Source of the DNA: Planococcus halotolerans
Lineage (GTDB): Bacteria > Bacillota > Bacilli > Bacillales_A > Planococcaceae
Assembly (NCBI RefSeq): GCF_003289955.1
Contig: NZ_QLZR01000002.1
Coordinates: 372,001 to 436,000, forward strand
Length of the DNA stretch: 64,000 bases
Reading direction: 5' to 3'
Each line of letters opens with the position of its first letter. Position 1 is the first letter of the stretch. Shown here piece after piece: positions 45,235 through 53,871 of the stretch. The notes beneath the pieces were generated by a model. The model was not told the origin of the DNA, did no database searches, and saw only the letters and a list, made by a program, of their open reading frames with translations. The translations under genes and the position numbers were made by a program.

Positions 45235-45564
45235 TCATTTTGCCGTTGTAGCCGGATCCGGATGCTCGATTTGTTCTAAAATCCATGGCTGATTCCCTTC
45301 TTTTTGGTAGGAAGAAAAGTACTCTTTCTTTTCCTCAATCAATTCCCATATCATTTCTTCCTCGACTATAATCTTGAATGCTTCGTCTTTTGTTTGATTG
45401 TTAGGATCATAAGCTTTTATCCAATACTCATCATAGTTGTTGGTATGGCCTTTTTCATTCACCACCAGCATGGAGGCAGTTGAAGTAATTTGTTCTCCTT
45501 GAACTGAAAGTATAAAGGTAACCATGAGCATAATGAATGCCATTACCAACAGTGCTTTTTTCAT
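45235..45564 (-). CDS. Small secreted protein
   Basis: A 109-residue protein with an N-terminal signal segment (MKKALLVMAFIMLMVTFILS) and a soluble, acidic exported part. No lipobox is seen. Family not recognised. GGAGAA precedes the ATG. Between this gene and 44953 there are about 280 non-coding bases with nothing recognisable. Confidence 0.65.
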   Translation of the reverse strand: MKKALLVMAFIMLMVTFILSVQGEQITSTASMLVVNEKGHTNNYDEYWIKAYDPNNQTKDEAFKIIVEEEMIWELIEEKKEYFSSYQKEGNQPWILEQIEHPDPATTAK

Positions 45565-45783
45565 TCCCGAATTCTCCTTTCAGAGATGTCTCCTAATTAT
45601 AAAATTTAAATGCAAGCATACTTCGGTTGCTTTTTGATTGGCTTGATAACCAGATATATCCATTACTACTTACTTCGCCGAACTTACTTGAACTCCTTTT
45701 TTCTGTTTCTCACTTATATATGTGAATGAGAATACTTACGCATAAAATAGAAAAAGCATTCATAAAAGGAGAGCTAGTCAGAT

Positions 45784-45835
45784 AAAAAAGGAGAAGTATC
45801 AGCTGGTGCTCAGCCAACTTCAACTTCTTCTTTTT
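45784..45835 (-). terminator. Terminator downstream of the lipoprotein gene
   Basis: AAAAAAGGAGAAGT (45784-45797) pairs with ACTTCTTCTTTTT (about 45823-45835) across an AGCTGGTGCTCAGCC-type inner stem. On the minus strand it ends in a T-run beyond the gene whose stop is at 45936. Confidence 0.65.
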
Positions 45836-45935
45836 CAATACTTTCTTTCTATTACTTTCAAAAAATACGGTGCAACTTTCAGTACTAAGGAAGTTTTTAA
45901 CGAAATTTCAATTCTGCTGAATGGTATATGTTACG

Positions 45936-46349
45936 TTATTCCAAAGGGATTGTTTCCTCTATTACATTCCCTTCCTCATTTTCCCAAGAAACGTAAAAGG
46001 TCATTTCATCCGCAAACTTTTCAATATCACTTTCCGCGAAATTGGAACGACTGCCTCCTGCAGATTGTATGTTGATTTTCTTGCCTCTTCGCATGGAACC
46101 ACCCGATTCACCAGAGGGATAAGTGATTTTGTACTGGACCTCCTTAGGCGAGTAATCTTGCTTGAACTCCAAACCGCCTTCGGTATGGACCTCTTCTTTT
46201 CCAGAATCATTGGAGAAAGTGGTTTGAATCGTTACCTGCCAATTATCGGTTTCCCCTCTACTTACATGGGTTTCATGATCATCGTTGCCCATACAACCTG
46301 TTACCAGCGTCAATATCATTAAAATCAAAATAACTTTTAATTTTTTGAT
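45936..46349 (-). CDS. Lipoprotein with an apparent ATC start codon
   Basis: The mature part follows lipobox VTGC and carries YKITYPSGESGGSM and an acidic C-terminus; function unknown. The first standard start in frame is TTG at 46326-46328, giving a signal of eleven residues with no positive charge and no ribosome binding site. Upstream in frame, codons at 46329-46349 read I/K/K/L/K/V/I (ATC AAA AAA TTA AAA), which with Met at the ATC would be a perfect lipoprotein signal (MKKLKVILILMILTLVTGC). AGGGAGGG lies at the right distance from that ATC. The gene may use ATC poorly or have lost its ATG. Confidence 0.65.
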   Translation of the reverse strand: MKKLKVILILMILTLVTGCMGNDDHETHVSRGETDNWQVTIQTTFSNDSGKEEVHTEGGLEFKQDYSPKEVQYKITYPSGESGGSMRRGKKINIQSAGGSRSNFAESDIEKFADEMTFYVSWENEEGNVIEETIPLE

Positions 46350-46436
46350 ACTACCATCCCTCCCTTTGAATAAATGAACACTAAACGGTTTGAAGACATT
46401 TCTCCCATTTCTTTTGGTAACAGTTCCCGTGTTTGC

Positions 46437-46790
46437 TTACTGCTCTTCCAGGAAAGCAAGGGCCTCTTTTTCGCTGTAAGCTTTTAAGACGATTTCTCTC
46501 GAATCCATGATGACAATGACCGGATAAGATTCCACTTCAAGTCCAAATTTCTCAGCTTGCGTCGTAATGGTTGAGCCATACAGCAAATCTTTCTTCATTG
46601 CCTTATCGAGAACTTCGTTTGTATAGGTACTTGTCTCTTCTATTGGAGTGGACTCCTCAAAAATGAACAGGAACGAGTACCGCCCCTCTTCAGCCGAAAG
46701 CAGAGCGGGAGGTGCAGCAGACTCCTGTGGCGAACACCCTGCAGCCAAGAAGTATCCTGTTACAGCCATAATCACCAGTATTCTCTTCAC
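46437..46790 (-). CDS. Small lipoprotein
   Basis: A 117-residue protein starting at GTG (46788-46790), seven bases after AGGAG, giving VKRILVIMAVTGYFLAAGC with lipobox LAAGC. The mature domain (VMDSREIVLKAY-type C-terminus) resembles a small thioredoxin-like or DUF4174-type fold only vaguely. The frame is open six codons further. Function unknown. Confidence 0.7.
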   Translation of the reverse strand: MKRILVIMAVTGYFLAAGCSPQESAAPPALLSAEEGRYSFLFIFEESTPIEETSTYTNEVLDKAMKKDLLYGSTITTQAEKFGLEVESYPVIVIMDSREIVLKAYSEKEALAFLEEQ

Positions 46791-46934
46791 ACGCTCACTC
46801 CTAATCAAGAAGTTTCTTCCATTATAACAAAGAGCACAGAGAGATTAGGGGTATACGCTAGAAAGCTGTGGATGTTCGCTTTCTATAAATTCAAAATCGG
46901 CAAAAGTTTCCCGTCACGATGATTATTAAAGTTA

Positions 46935-46999
46935 GAAAATAAATACACTTATATAGACAAAAGAGGAAGAGCAGTGCTGATTTGCACTGCTCTTCCCTT
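46935..46999 (-). repeat. Left module of the dispersed repeat with a terminator
   Basis: AAATACACTTATATAGACAA (46940-46959) matches the left module, followed by a perfect stem GGAAGAGCAGTGC (46965-46977) and its complement (46984-46996). On the minus strand the stem ends in a T-rich tail and terminates the ResA-like gene ending at 47172. Nothing else is seen in 46809-47171. Confidence 0.65.
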
Positions 47000-47171
47000 T
47001 GTATCAGTTTAGCTAACAGAATAATTACTACGATTGCTCTCCATAATGTTTACTGTTAATAAAAAATCCTAAGTTTTACAATAATAGTGTTATAAGCAAA
47101 ATTCGTGTCAAACAGGCTTTTTTCCAAGGGATTTTGTGATAATAGTCTATCCATCAACATTATAATATCAT

Positions 47172-47714
47172 CTAAAACTCTGCCGGCTTAATCTGTTCCA
47201 TGTAGCTTCGAATGTCCTCCTCAGACATCTCACCTGTAACGATTTTCTCGATTTCCCCATCTGGATTGACGAGAATGGTCGTCGGCAGTGGCCGAATGTT
47301 GTAAGCTTCCATAACACTTTTGTTTTTGTCGATAACAATCGGGAATGTTAGATTTTTCCGTTCGGCATATTGTTCCACTTCATAATCTGACTGGGCGATG
47401 TTAACAGCAAGTATCTGCACTCCTTTTTCTTTGTATACTTGATACTGCTTTTCCATCAAAGGAAACTCTTTTTCACACGGCTTGCACCAGGTTCCCCAAA
47501 AGTTCACGAACACCCCTTGTCCCTTGTAATCAGACAGCTGTTGCCGTTCGCCATTCAAATCTGTCAGCGCAAAATCAGGTGCCTTATCTCCTACCTGCAG
47601 CAATTCACTTTTTTCCTTAGTTACTCCGTTGTAAATCGTAAAAGTAACAGCCCCTATCATAATAAGTAAAATGGCTGTCCTCATAAAAAGTCGGTTTTTC
47701 TTTTTCTTGGCCAT
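47172..47714 (-). CDS. ResA-like thiol-disulfide oxidoreductase
   Basis: A 180-residue membrane-anchored thioredoxin: one N-terminal helix (about 10-27) and an outward-facing AhpC/TSA-type domain with active site WGTWCKPCEKE and the cis-Pro in RPLPTTILV. ResA reduces apocytochrome c cysteines after receiving electrons from CcdA. A CcdA homologue is four genes upstream in the same strand direction. A paralogue lies at 51945. AAGGAG precedes the ATG. Confidence 0.92.
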   Translation of the reverse strand: MAKKKKNRLFMRTAILLIMIGAVTFTIYNGVTKEKSELLQVGDKAPDFALTDLNGERQQLSDYKGQGVFVNFWGTWCKPCEKEFPLMEKQYQVYKEKGVQILAVNIAQSDYEVEQYAERKNLTFPIVIDKNKSVMEAYNIRPLPTTILVNPDGEIEKIVTGEMSEEDIRSYMEQIKPAEF

Positions 47715-47740
47715 CTAGTCTTAGCTCCTTTTTAGAGATT

Positions 47741-47769
47741 AAAATAAGGTCTCATTCAGAGACCTTATT
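47741..47769 (-). terminator. Terminator after the Met-rich protein gene
   Basis: AATAAGGTCTC (47743-47753) and GAGACCTTATT (47759-47769) are perfectly complementary and are followed on the minus strand by TTTTAA. Confidence 0.85.
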
Positions 47770-47780
47770 CGAGAGTGATA

Positions 47781-48044
47781 TTATTCAGCTTCTTTTGCAT
47801 CCTCGTTAGTTTTTAAAAAACTTGCACAGGTATACATCATGTCCTGTGCTTCAGCTGAATTCATTGCACTCATCATATGTGACTTATTGCCATTAGCCAT
47901 CATTTTCATCATTCCATTTTCATTGGCATTCATCATACTATTGGTTTTATCGCTATCAGATCCACTGGCGAATCCGGTTGTCCCTGCTACTAACAAGGCG
48001 GAAAAAGCAAACGACAAGATAAAAGACGTTTTTTTAAGATGCAT
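47781..48044 (-). CDS. Methionine-rich secreted protein
   Basis: An 87-residue protein with a signal peptide (LKKTSFILSFAFSALLVAGT, likely cut near FASGS) and a mature part with eleven methionines, mostly as MM pairs (SMMNANENGMMKMMANG), plus His and one Cys. Such Met clusters bind Cu(I) outside the membrane. AAAGGAGGG precedes the ATG at 48042-48044; ten further codons upstream contain that site. It lies in the copper island, so copper buffering is a fair inference. Confidence 0.8.
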   Translation of the reverse strand: MHLKKTSFILSFAFSALLVAGTTGFASGSDSDKTNSMMNANENGMMKMMANGNKSHMMSAMNSAEAQDMMYTCASFLKTNEDAKEAE

Positions 48045-48122
48045 TTCTTCCCTCCTTTTGTTATTACTGAACAATTAGAGTATAGACAATAAATTTGTTG
48101 AATTTGTGAAGATATTGAAGTA

Positions 48123-48362
48123 TTACCGTTTATTTTGTAAAAATGCTTTTCTTTCTTCAAATTCCTGTTCGTCTATTTCTCCTCGCACAAATCTTTCACT
48201 GAGGATTTCCAATGAAGAATCTTCCCGCTTTTCACCTGCTGAAGAAATATCTTTCTTTGTGGCCTGCTTCATGGTAAATAATACGATTCCATAGATGATT
48301 AAACTCACTGCAATAATCCAAAAAACCATGCTCAGAATCATGCCTCCACCCATCATTGACAT
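48123..48362 (-). CDS. SHOCT-domain membrane protein
   Basis: A 79-residue protein: one hydrophobic helix (about 9-30) and a C-terminal SHOCT motif (SLEILSERFVRGEIDEQEFEER). GGAGGGAG lies upstream of ATG at 48360-48362, which begins MSMMGGGM; six codons before it are not used. SHOCT proteins near copper genes are common but their role is unknown. Confidence 0.8.
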   Translation of the reverse strand: MSMMGGGMILSMVFWIIAVSLIIYGIVLFTMKQATKKDISSAGEKREDSSLEILSERFVRGEIDEQEFEERKAFLQNKR

Positions 48363-48429
48363 CAACTTAACTCCCTCCAATCATTATGAAATTTATTCTC
48401 GATCAACATTTCTATAAATTCCTTTCTGT

Positions 48430-49122
48430 TCAATCCTGTATATTAAATTTATAACCAACACCCCACACTGTTTTGATGGGGTTATAAGTCAATCCAGCTT
48501 TCCGAAGTTTTTCCCTTACATTTTTCACATGAGTATCAATCGTTCGCAGGTCGCGAAAATCTTCCTGTTCCCAAATGGTATCCAATAAAATGTCCCGGGT
48601 GAAAACTCTTTTGGGCTGGTTTGCGACCATATAAAGAATGTCGAACTCTTTCGGTGTCAACTCGACGGCGACTTCCTTCACTTTTACTTCTCTGCTTTCA
48701 CTATCGATAAGCAAGTCTTCAAAAGTTAACGGAAAGCCTTGAGTCTCTTTTTTTTTCACGTTTTCACGGCGGAGCAGCGCATTGACACGGGCCACCAGTT
48801 CTTCTGGGGCGAACGGTTTAACCAGATAATCATCGGCTCCAAGATTTAATCCGCGGACCCGGTCCTGCACATCGTTCCGGGCGGTTAACATCAGAATCGG
48901 CATTTGCTTTGTCTGACGCACAGCTGAACAAACTTCCCATCCATCAATATCCGGCAGCATAATATCCAATATCAGTAAGTCGTAAGAGTTTTGCCTGGCC
49001 ATCTGTATGGCATCATGGCCCCCTCTGGCCTCATCCACCTCGAAGTGCTCTTTGGATAAATATATCTTCACAAGATTTCTCATATTAAATTCATCATCGA
49101 CTATTAAAATTTTGTTTTTCAT
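48430..49122 (-). CDS. OmpR-family response regulator of the copper island
   Basis: A 230-residue regulator: receiver domain with phospho-acceptor Asp in LLILDIMLPD (about residue 52) and conserved Lys in DDYLVKPFAP, then a winged-helix output domain with LTPKEFDILYMV and the recognition helix near TIDTHVKNVREKL. The kinase is five genes upstream (53868), an unusual split. Expected to control the copper genes. Binding site not identified. Confidence 0.93.
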   Translation of the reverse strand: MKNKILIVDDEFNMRNLVKIYLSKEHFEVDEARGGHDAIQMARQNSYDLLILDIMLPDIDGWEVCSAVRQTKQMPILMLTARNDVQDRVRGLNLGADDYLVKPFAPEELVARVNALLRRENVKKKETQGFPLTFEDLLIDSESREVKVKEVAVELTPKEFDILYMVANQPKRVFTRDILLDTIWEQEDFRDLRTIDTHVKNVREKLRKAGLTYNPIKTVWGVGYKFNIQD

Positions 49123-49248
49123 TTTAAGCCCTCACTTTTTGACTGCTTATTCTAACTTTATCTTTAATATTTGTAGTTACTGTGAAGTTTTTCGATGCCG
49201 ATTCTTTTCATTTCAATGAAGGGAGCCAAAACTATGTGGCTCAATTAT

Positions 49249-49959
49249 TCATAACCCGGTGAAGCCATTAAAGAAATTGTTAGAAAGGAAAGAAATCATC
49301 TTTGTCATCCAGTCAAAATAGAGGAATATCCCCATGATAATCATCGTAACTCCGCCCATCTTCATAATGAGTCCGCTATATGTCTTTACCCACTTCATCC
49401 TTCCGATAAAAAAAGACATAAAGAAAAAAGGAATTGAGAAACCGAGGATATAGGCAATCATGTAGACCAACGCCTGGTTCGGATTTGAAACTCCCAACGC
49501 AATAACACCTGCTAAAATAGGGCCGGTACATGGTGTCCATCCGGCGGCAAAGGCAATACCAATAACACTTGAGCCAAAGTAGCCGCTTGGCCGGTCTTTA
49601 AACGTCATTCTTTTTTCCTGCATCAGGAATTGGGGTTTGAAAACTCCCAGTATGACCAGCCCCAGCAAGACGATTAAGATGGCTCCCATCTGTCGAATCA
49701 GATCACCATAATAACTGAACAAGTTCCCGAATAATGAAGTTGAGAAACCAAGAGCAATAAAGATAAGGGAGAACCCAAGCAGAAAGAAAGTGGTATGCAG
49801 CAATGCCCGTTTTCTCAGTATCCCTTTGCCGTTCTGTAATTCATCAACAGACATTCCAGTTATATAGGACAAAAACGCAGGATACAGAGGCAGGCAGCAG
49901 GGGGATACAAAAGATAACACCCCAGCCGCAAAAGCTAATAGTAAATTTACATCACCCAT
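49249..49959 (-). CDS. ccdA: CcdA-type cytochrome c biogenesis protein
   Basis: A 236-residue six-helix membrane protein that passes electrons from cytoplasmic thioredoxin to extracytoplasmic thiols. Conserved cysteines lie in VSPCCLPLYPAFLSY and GWTPCTGPILAG. ATG at 49957-49959 begins MGDVNLLLA and is preceded by AAAGGTGGGG; the frame is open for 16 more codons. It is adjacent to the CopCD fusion. ResA-like partners lie on both sides. Confidence 0.92.
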   Translation of the reverse strand: MGDVNLLLAFAAGVLSFVSPCCLPLYPAFLSYITGMSVDELQNGKGILRKRALLHTTFFLLGFSLIFIALGFSTSLFGNLFSYYGDLIRQMGAILIVLLGLVILGVFKPQFLMQEKRMTFKDRPSGYFGSSVIGIAFAAGWTPCTGPILAGVIALGVSNPNQALVYMIAYILGFSIPFFFMSFFIGRMKWVKTYSGLIMKMGGVTMIIMGIFLYFDWMTKMISFLSNNFFNGFTGL

Positions 49960-50015
49960 TCTCGCCCCACCTTTCTTAGTTAGTTTTCCGGATTTTTTTG
50001 TGTTCATTTAAACCG

Positions 50016-51917
50016 CTATTCATTAAACCTCATTTCTCCCGGTATAACGACTCGAAAAGCAAATTCCACTTCTTCACCTTGCGACGTTTCTGCCTTCACA
50101 GTCATATCCATTGTTCCAGCTCCATGAAGCAGATTGCCGGTGAGTTTAAACACACCTTCTTCAACTTTGAATGCTTTGTAGTTCACCTGGTAATTCGGCG
50201 GCATGAATAACGTTACTTGCACGTCTTCAACTTTTTCGCCCTCAAACTCCATCGTTAAAACATTTAACCCTAACTTCAAAGGGGAGAAATTGACATCCAA
50301 CTCGATGTCTTCTTTTTCTACTGTTGAAGGATAGACGCCTTGTTCAGCTGAGCCCGGGGTTGAAACCACCAACACAGACGCAAACAGCAAAAGCAAGGCC
50401 GCATAGATTATCTCAATCCGTACAAGGTTGACCACTTTAGACAAAGCTTTTTCTGTTACTTGTTTGATTAATCTCCTTTGGAATAATCCAATCAGCAAAA
50501 CAGCCAAGGTTAGCACCATTTTCAAAACGATTGCTTTCCCCCACTCACTTTTCCAGAAGCTCTCAAATGTATAAGAAGGAACATATTTCATTGTTATATA
50601 TAACCCGGTTACAATAATGACCGTTAAACTGCCGAATGCCCAATTCGAGAAAGCCGGCAGCGTGCTTCGTAAAAATTTCTTCATCTCTTCTTTCTTAGGA
50701 AAGGTCAGTATTGCCAGTAACCCGCCAACCCAAATGGATGCCGCCAGTAAATGCAGCGCATTCATAAACAATGAAAGGTAGCCGCCGTACCGAGGATATG
50801 CCGCATGACCGGTTATCAAGGGAATCAGCAACAGCGCAGCTGCAAAGAACAGCAGTCTCCCTTTTGTTAAGAAGATGCCAAGCAGCAATAAACCAAGCTG
50901 CAATAGCGGAATCCAAACAAATTTCAGCGAAAGAAACTGAATGAATGACAGGCTATCCAATTCGCTTTTTTGAGCGACAAGAACGAGAATCACCCCAGTG
51001 AACACAAAAAACAGCAGGAAAAAAGAAAGTGTACTCCGTTTCAGCAAAATGGGTTCTCTATGTATGACATTCTGAAAAAACGCTAAGCCAAATAAAGCCA
51101 TAATACCGATGAAAAACAACCAGTATCCCGTTTGTTTTAATCCCATACTGGCAAACCAGGCAGACCCGACTGGCTCACCTTCGCTCGGCTGTTGGATTGC
51201 AGTAAATTCATCGACCGCAAAATAAAACACATCAATGGTATCTGGGAGGCTTATATCATCTGATGCCGCGGGCCGAGCATACCAGGTGACTTGATAGGAT
51301 CCTTTCGGCAGTACTTCGTTGAACTCGATAACTACATGATTGGGATCGTTAGGATCTATAACAGGTTCTTTGATACTGATCGATTGTTGCCTGTCATCAA
51401 AAACCCCAATAGCGGTTATATTAGCGGGCTGATTGAACCAAAGATCCAATTTCTGGGGAGAACCATCTGTAATTTCTCCATCTTCAGGGTAATTTCGAAT
51501 AATTTTGAAATCCGGCTGGTGCTTTGTTTTTTCTTTTTCAACTACTTGGAAATTCAGGTTCTCTTCCAATACATCGCCATCCAAAGCGATGACACTTATC
51601 TTGGCCGCATAACTGCCAGGCGGTAATTCATCAATCAAGTTACTGATAAGATGCGTCTTATCATCAGGATCAATTTGTGTATCCTCTAATTTAATTTCAG
51701 TTCCAGTTTGACTCTTTAACTGGATAGATTCAGCGTGCAGGACAACAGGATCCTGAAACCAAAATTCCAGCGTTGAAGGACCCTCAGTTAGTCTTTCCCC
51801 TTCCGATGGAAAGGTCTCTTCCATAGTGGAATGAGCAAGACCCGTGATTGGCGGAGAAGCAGCGTGCATCAAGAGCACAGTAACGAATAAAATAATAAAT
51901 TTATGGACAAACCACAC
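50016..51917 (-). CDS. CopC-CopC-CopD-YtkA-like copper protein fusion
   Basis: A 633-residue protein. A signal peptide ends ITGLA, which would leave His at the mature N-terminus (HSTMEETFPSEGERL), as in CopC. Two CopC-like beta domains follow (about 30-130 and 135-240), then eight or more CopD membrane helices (about 265-530) and a C-terminal YtkA/FixH-like domain (from about 545). In the first CopC domain the usual DGH reads DGD, so one Cu ligand is changed. The start is GTG at 51915-51917, nine bases after AAGGAG; an ATG inside that site cannot be used. Confidence 0.9.
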   Translation of the reverse strand: MWFVHKFIILFVTVLLMHAASPPITGLAHSTMEETFPSEGERLTEGPSTLEFWFQDPVVLHAESIQLKSQTGTEIKLEDTQIDPDDKTHLISNLIDELPPGSYAAKISVIALDGDVLEENLNFQVVEKEKTKHQPDFKIIRNYPEDGEITDGSPQKLDLWFNQPANITAIGVFDDRQQSISIKEPVIDPNDPNHVVIEFNEVLPKGSYQVTWYARPAASDDISLPDTIDVFYFAVDEFTAIQQPSEGEPVGSAWFASMGLKQTGYWLFFIGIMALFGLAFFQNVIHREPILLKRSTLSFFLLFFVFTGVILVLVAQKSELDSLSFIQFLSLKFVWIPLLQLGLLLLGIFLTKGRLLFFAAALLLIPLITGHAAYPRYGGYLSLFMNALHLLAASIWVGGLLAILTFPKKEEMKKFLRSTLPAFSNWAFGSLTVIIVTGLYITMKYVPSYTFESFWKSEWGKAIVLKMVLTLAVLLIGLFQRRLIKQVTEKALSKVVNLVRIEIIYAALLLLFASVLVVSTPGSAEQGVYPSTVEKEDIELDVNFSPLKLGLNVLTMEFEGEKVEDVQVTLFMPPNYQVNYKAFKVEEGVFKLTGNLLHGAGTMDMTVKAETSQGEEVEFAFRVVIPGEMRFNE

Positions 51918-51944
51918 AACAATCATCTCCTTACGTCTTTATAC

Positions 51945-52511
51945 TTATTGATTAATAAAAGTTTTATCAATTTCATATTCCGGCATTATCTGTTCCATAT
52001 AGTCAGCTATTTGGGATTCCGTTAAACTGGCAGAGAGCCGGTCCACCACTTTTCCGTTTTCGTCTATCAGAAAACTGACGGGAATTGCCGCTACATCGTA
52101 TAAATCCGTCGTTTCTTGGTTCAGATCAAGCAAGACAGGAAAAGTCAATCCGTATTCCCCTACAAACTTTTCGACTACTGGTTGTGGCTCTGCCACATCT
52201 ACCGCTAAAATTGTCACCCCTTTTTCTTTAAACAGTTCATATTGATTTTGCATGTATGGCATTTCCTTTTTGCACGGGGGGCAATATGTGGCCCAAAAAT
52301 TCAACAATACTCCCTGGCCCCTGTAATCGCTCAACTTTACAGTTTCTCCTTCAAGATTAATAAGTTGAAAATCGGGAGCATCGTCTCCAATGGAAAGGGC
52401 TTCTCCGCTCTTTTTGATGTCTGAGAGATTGGTGAAAAGCACGTAGATTATAACGGCGGCAAACCCGACTAAGAGACTTGTTTTTATAATGGATCGTTTT
52501 TTATCACTCAA
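51945..52511 (-). CDS. ResA-like thiol-disulfide oxidoreductase (second copy)
   Basis: A 188-residue membrane-anchored thioredoxin with helix at about 9-27 and active site WATYCPPCKKE, then FLIDENGKVV near the cis-Pro strand. Closely similar in plan to 47172-47714, so the island has two. The start is TTG at 52509-52511, nine bases after AGGAG. It lies between the F510_1955-type lipoprotein and the CopCD fusion. Confidence 0.92.
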   Translation of the reverse strand: MSDKKRSIIKTSLLVGFAAVIIYVLFTNLSDIKKSGEALSIGDDAPDFQLINLEGETVKLSDYRGQGVLLNFWATYCPPCKKEMPYMQNQYELFKEKGVTILAVDVAEPQPVVEKFVGEYGLTFPVLLDLNQETTDLYDVAAIPVSFLIDENGKVVDRLSASLTESQIADYMEQIMPEYEIDKTFINQ

Positions 52512-52558
52512 ATCCTGACACTCCTAAATTTAAAGTTAATACGTTGGAACAGTTCCAG

Positions 52559-52588
52559 AAAAAAATGGCAACCTAATTGCGGTTACCA
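52559..52588 (-). terminator. Hairpin downstream of the F510_1955-type gene
   Basis: TGGCAACC (52566-52573) and GGTTACCA (52581-52588) form a stem followed on the minus strand by a T-run. It may attenuate transcription between the lipoprotein and ResA-like genes. Confidence 0.65.
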
Positions 52589-52646
52589 CTTCCTGCAGCT
52601 TTCGATTAAACTTGAAATTTTCTTTTTTCACAGCAGCTAAGAAAAA

Positions 52647-53669
52647 CTACTGTTTTGTACCTGTTTCTAAGTTAATGCCTGTCCCTTTTTCAGCTATCTG
52701 GATCCAGTTGTCGCCGGAATCTTTGGTCATATACATATCTTTTTCAACTGCTGTAAATGTGATTTGGTCATCGTCCTGTGGGTTAACCGCGATATAGCCG
52801 ATTGAGTTTTCTTCATTCAATTCAGGGATTGAAATGAGTTGTGGCTCGTTTGTTTCGCTATCGAATATTGTTAAAGTCACTTCACTAGAAACACTCCCTG
52901 CAACTAAATCACCTGCTGCAGAAAAAGTGACTGCTGTAGTGGGAGAGTCTGATACTGATTCAAAGGTCTCTCCAAAATCGTTTGACAGAAAGACTCCTTC
53001 GCTTGTCCCCAAAGCGACAGTTGCATCATCCGTCGGGTGAACGGCTATTGAAAATATCGGGCCTTGCAAGCCCGTCATCTCACTTTTCGTCCAAGTCTCT
53101 GTATCATCGGTGGAATAATATAAACCAATGTCATCCATTCTTGAATTCGCCTGTGGATTAATCACATAAATGGCATGCGATTTATAGCCGACTGCCATTC
53201 CGTGAAAATCCACTTCCTGATACAAATCCAACATCTCCAAAGTTTTTCCCATATCAGTTGTTTTTACCACCCCGAATGGATTTTTCAGTGAAGAACCTGG
53301 GCCTGGATGGCCACTGCTGTAAAACCCATCATCAACCATGACAAAGCCCATGTAATCATGCGGCTCAGCTGACGCTTCATCCCAGAGACCATTTTCGAAC
53401 ACTTTCAATCCATCATGGGAAGGGACATATAACCCGGCGCCGTCTCCAGAGAACCCAAGCCCATGTATGTGCATCAGTTCAATATCGCTCAGTTCTGGTG
53501 TGTTTTCTTCGGCGGTTGTAGTCCCTCCTTCGTTTGGCTTCTCTTTCTCTGAATGGTCTTCAGCCACTTCTTTAATTGCCTCATTATCCATAACTTCTTC
53601 TTCCCCCGAGCACGCGGCGATACTTCCTGCCAAAAGTGCTATCAGGAGCACAAATATCAACTTCTTCAT
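52647..53669 (-). CDS. F510_1955-family lipoprotein (glycosylhydrolase-like beta-propeller)
   Basis: A 340-residue lipoprotein with lipobox IAAC (Cys-20) and an acidic linker. The mature part has sialidase/BNR-like blades (LYYSTDDTETWTK, VFLSNDFGETFESV, MYMTKDSGDNWIQI), a beta-propeller named F510_1955 family glycosylhydrolase in Firmicutes. MHIHGLGFSGDG near residue 65 is the family start. Members repeatedly occur beside copper genes, suggesting an envelope copper role over sugar hydrolysis; this is inference. Confidence 0.85.
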   Translation of the reverse strand: MKKLIFVLLIALLAGSIAACSGEEEVMDNEAIKEVAEDHSEKEKPNEGGTTTAEENTPELSDIELMHIHGLGFSGDGAGLYVPSHDGLKVFENGLWDEASAEPHDYMGFVMVDDGFYSSGHPGPGSSLKNPFGVVKTTDMGKTLEMLDLYQEVDFHGMAVGYKSHAIYVINPQANSRMDDIGLYYSTDDTETWTKSEMTGLQGPIFSIAVHPTDDATVALGTSEGVFLSNDFGETFESVSDSPTTAVTFSAAGDLVAGSVSSEVTLTIFDSETNEPQLISIPELNEENSIGYIAVNPQDDDQITFTAVEKDMYMTKDSGDNWIQIAEKGTGINLETGTKQ

Positions 53670-53673
53670 TTAG

Positions 53674-53871
53674 TTACCTCCTCTTTCTTGAATAACGCCA
53701 ATAAATTATCCCTGTCAGTATTAAGGGAATGCCCATCCATAAACATACTTGGAAAAATGTTGTTAAGAAAACCGTCATTCCAGTTTCCAGCATCAATGTT
53801 CCAGACATCGTTAAGCATAGTATTCCAATAACAACCAACAAAATGGCTAAAAAAACCTCAATCCTTCTCAT
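53674..53871 (-). CDS. Small two-helix membrane protein of the copper island
   Basis: A 65-residue protein with hydrophobic segments at about 6-26 and 34-57 and a basic C-terminus (YSRKRR). It overlaps the sensor kinase by four bases (ATGA), implying coupled translation. No family recognised. Confidence 0.75.
   Translation of the reverse strand: MRRIEVFLAILLVVIGILCLTMSGTLMLETGMTVFLTTFFQVCLWMGIPLILTGIIYWRYSRKRR

Noticed and set aside
45636-45668. Another copy of the repeat right module (GATAACCAGATATAT)
   Set aside because: Too diverged and without a matching left module or hairpin.
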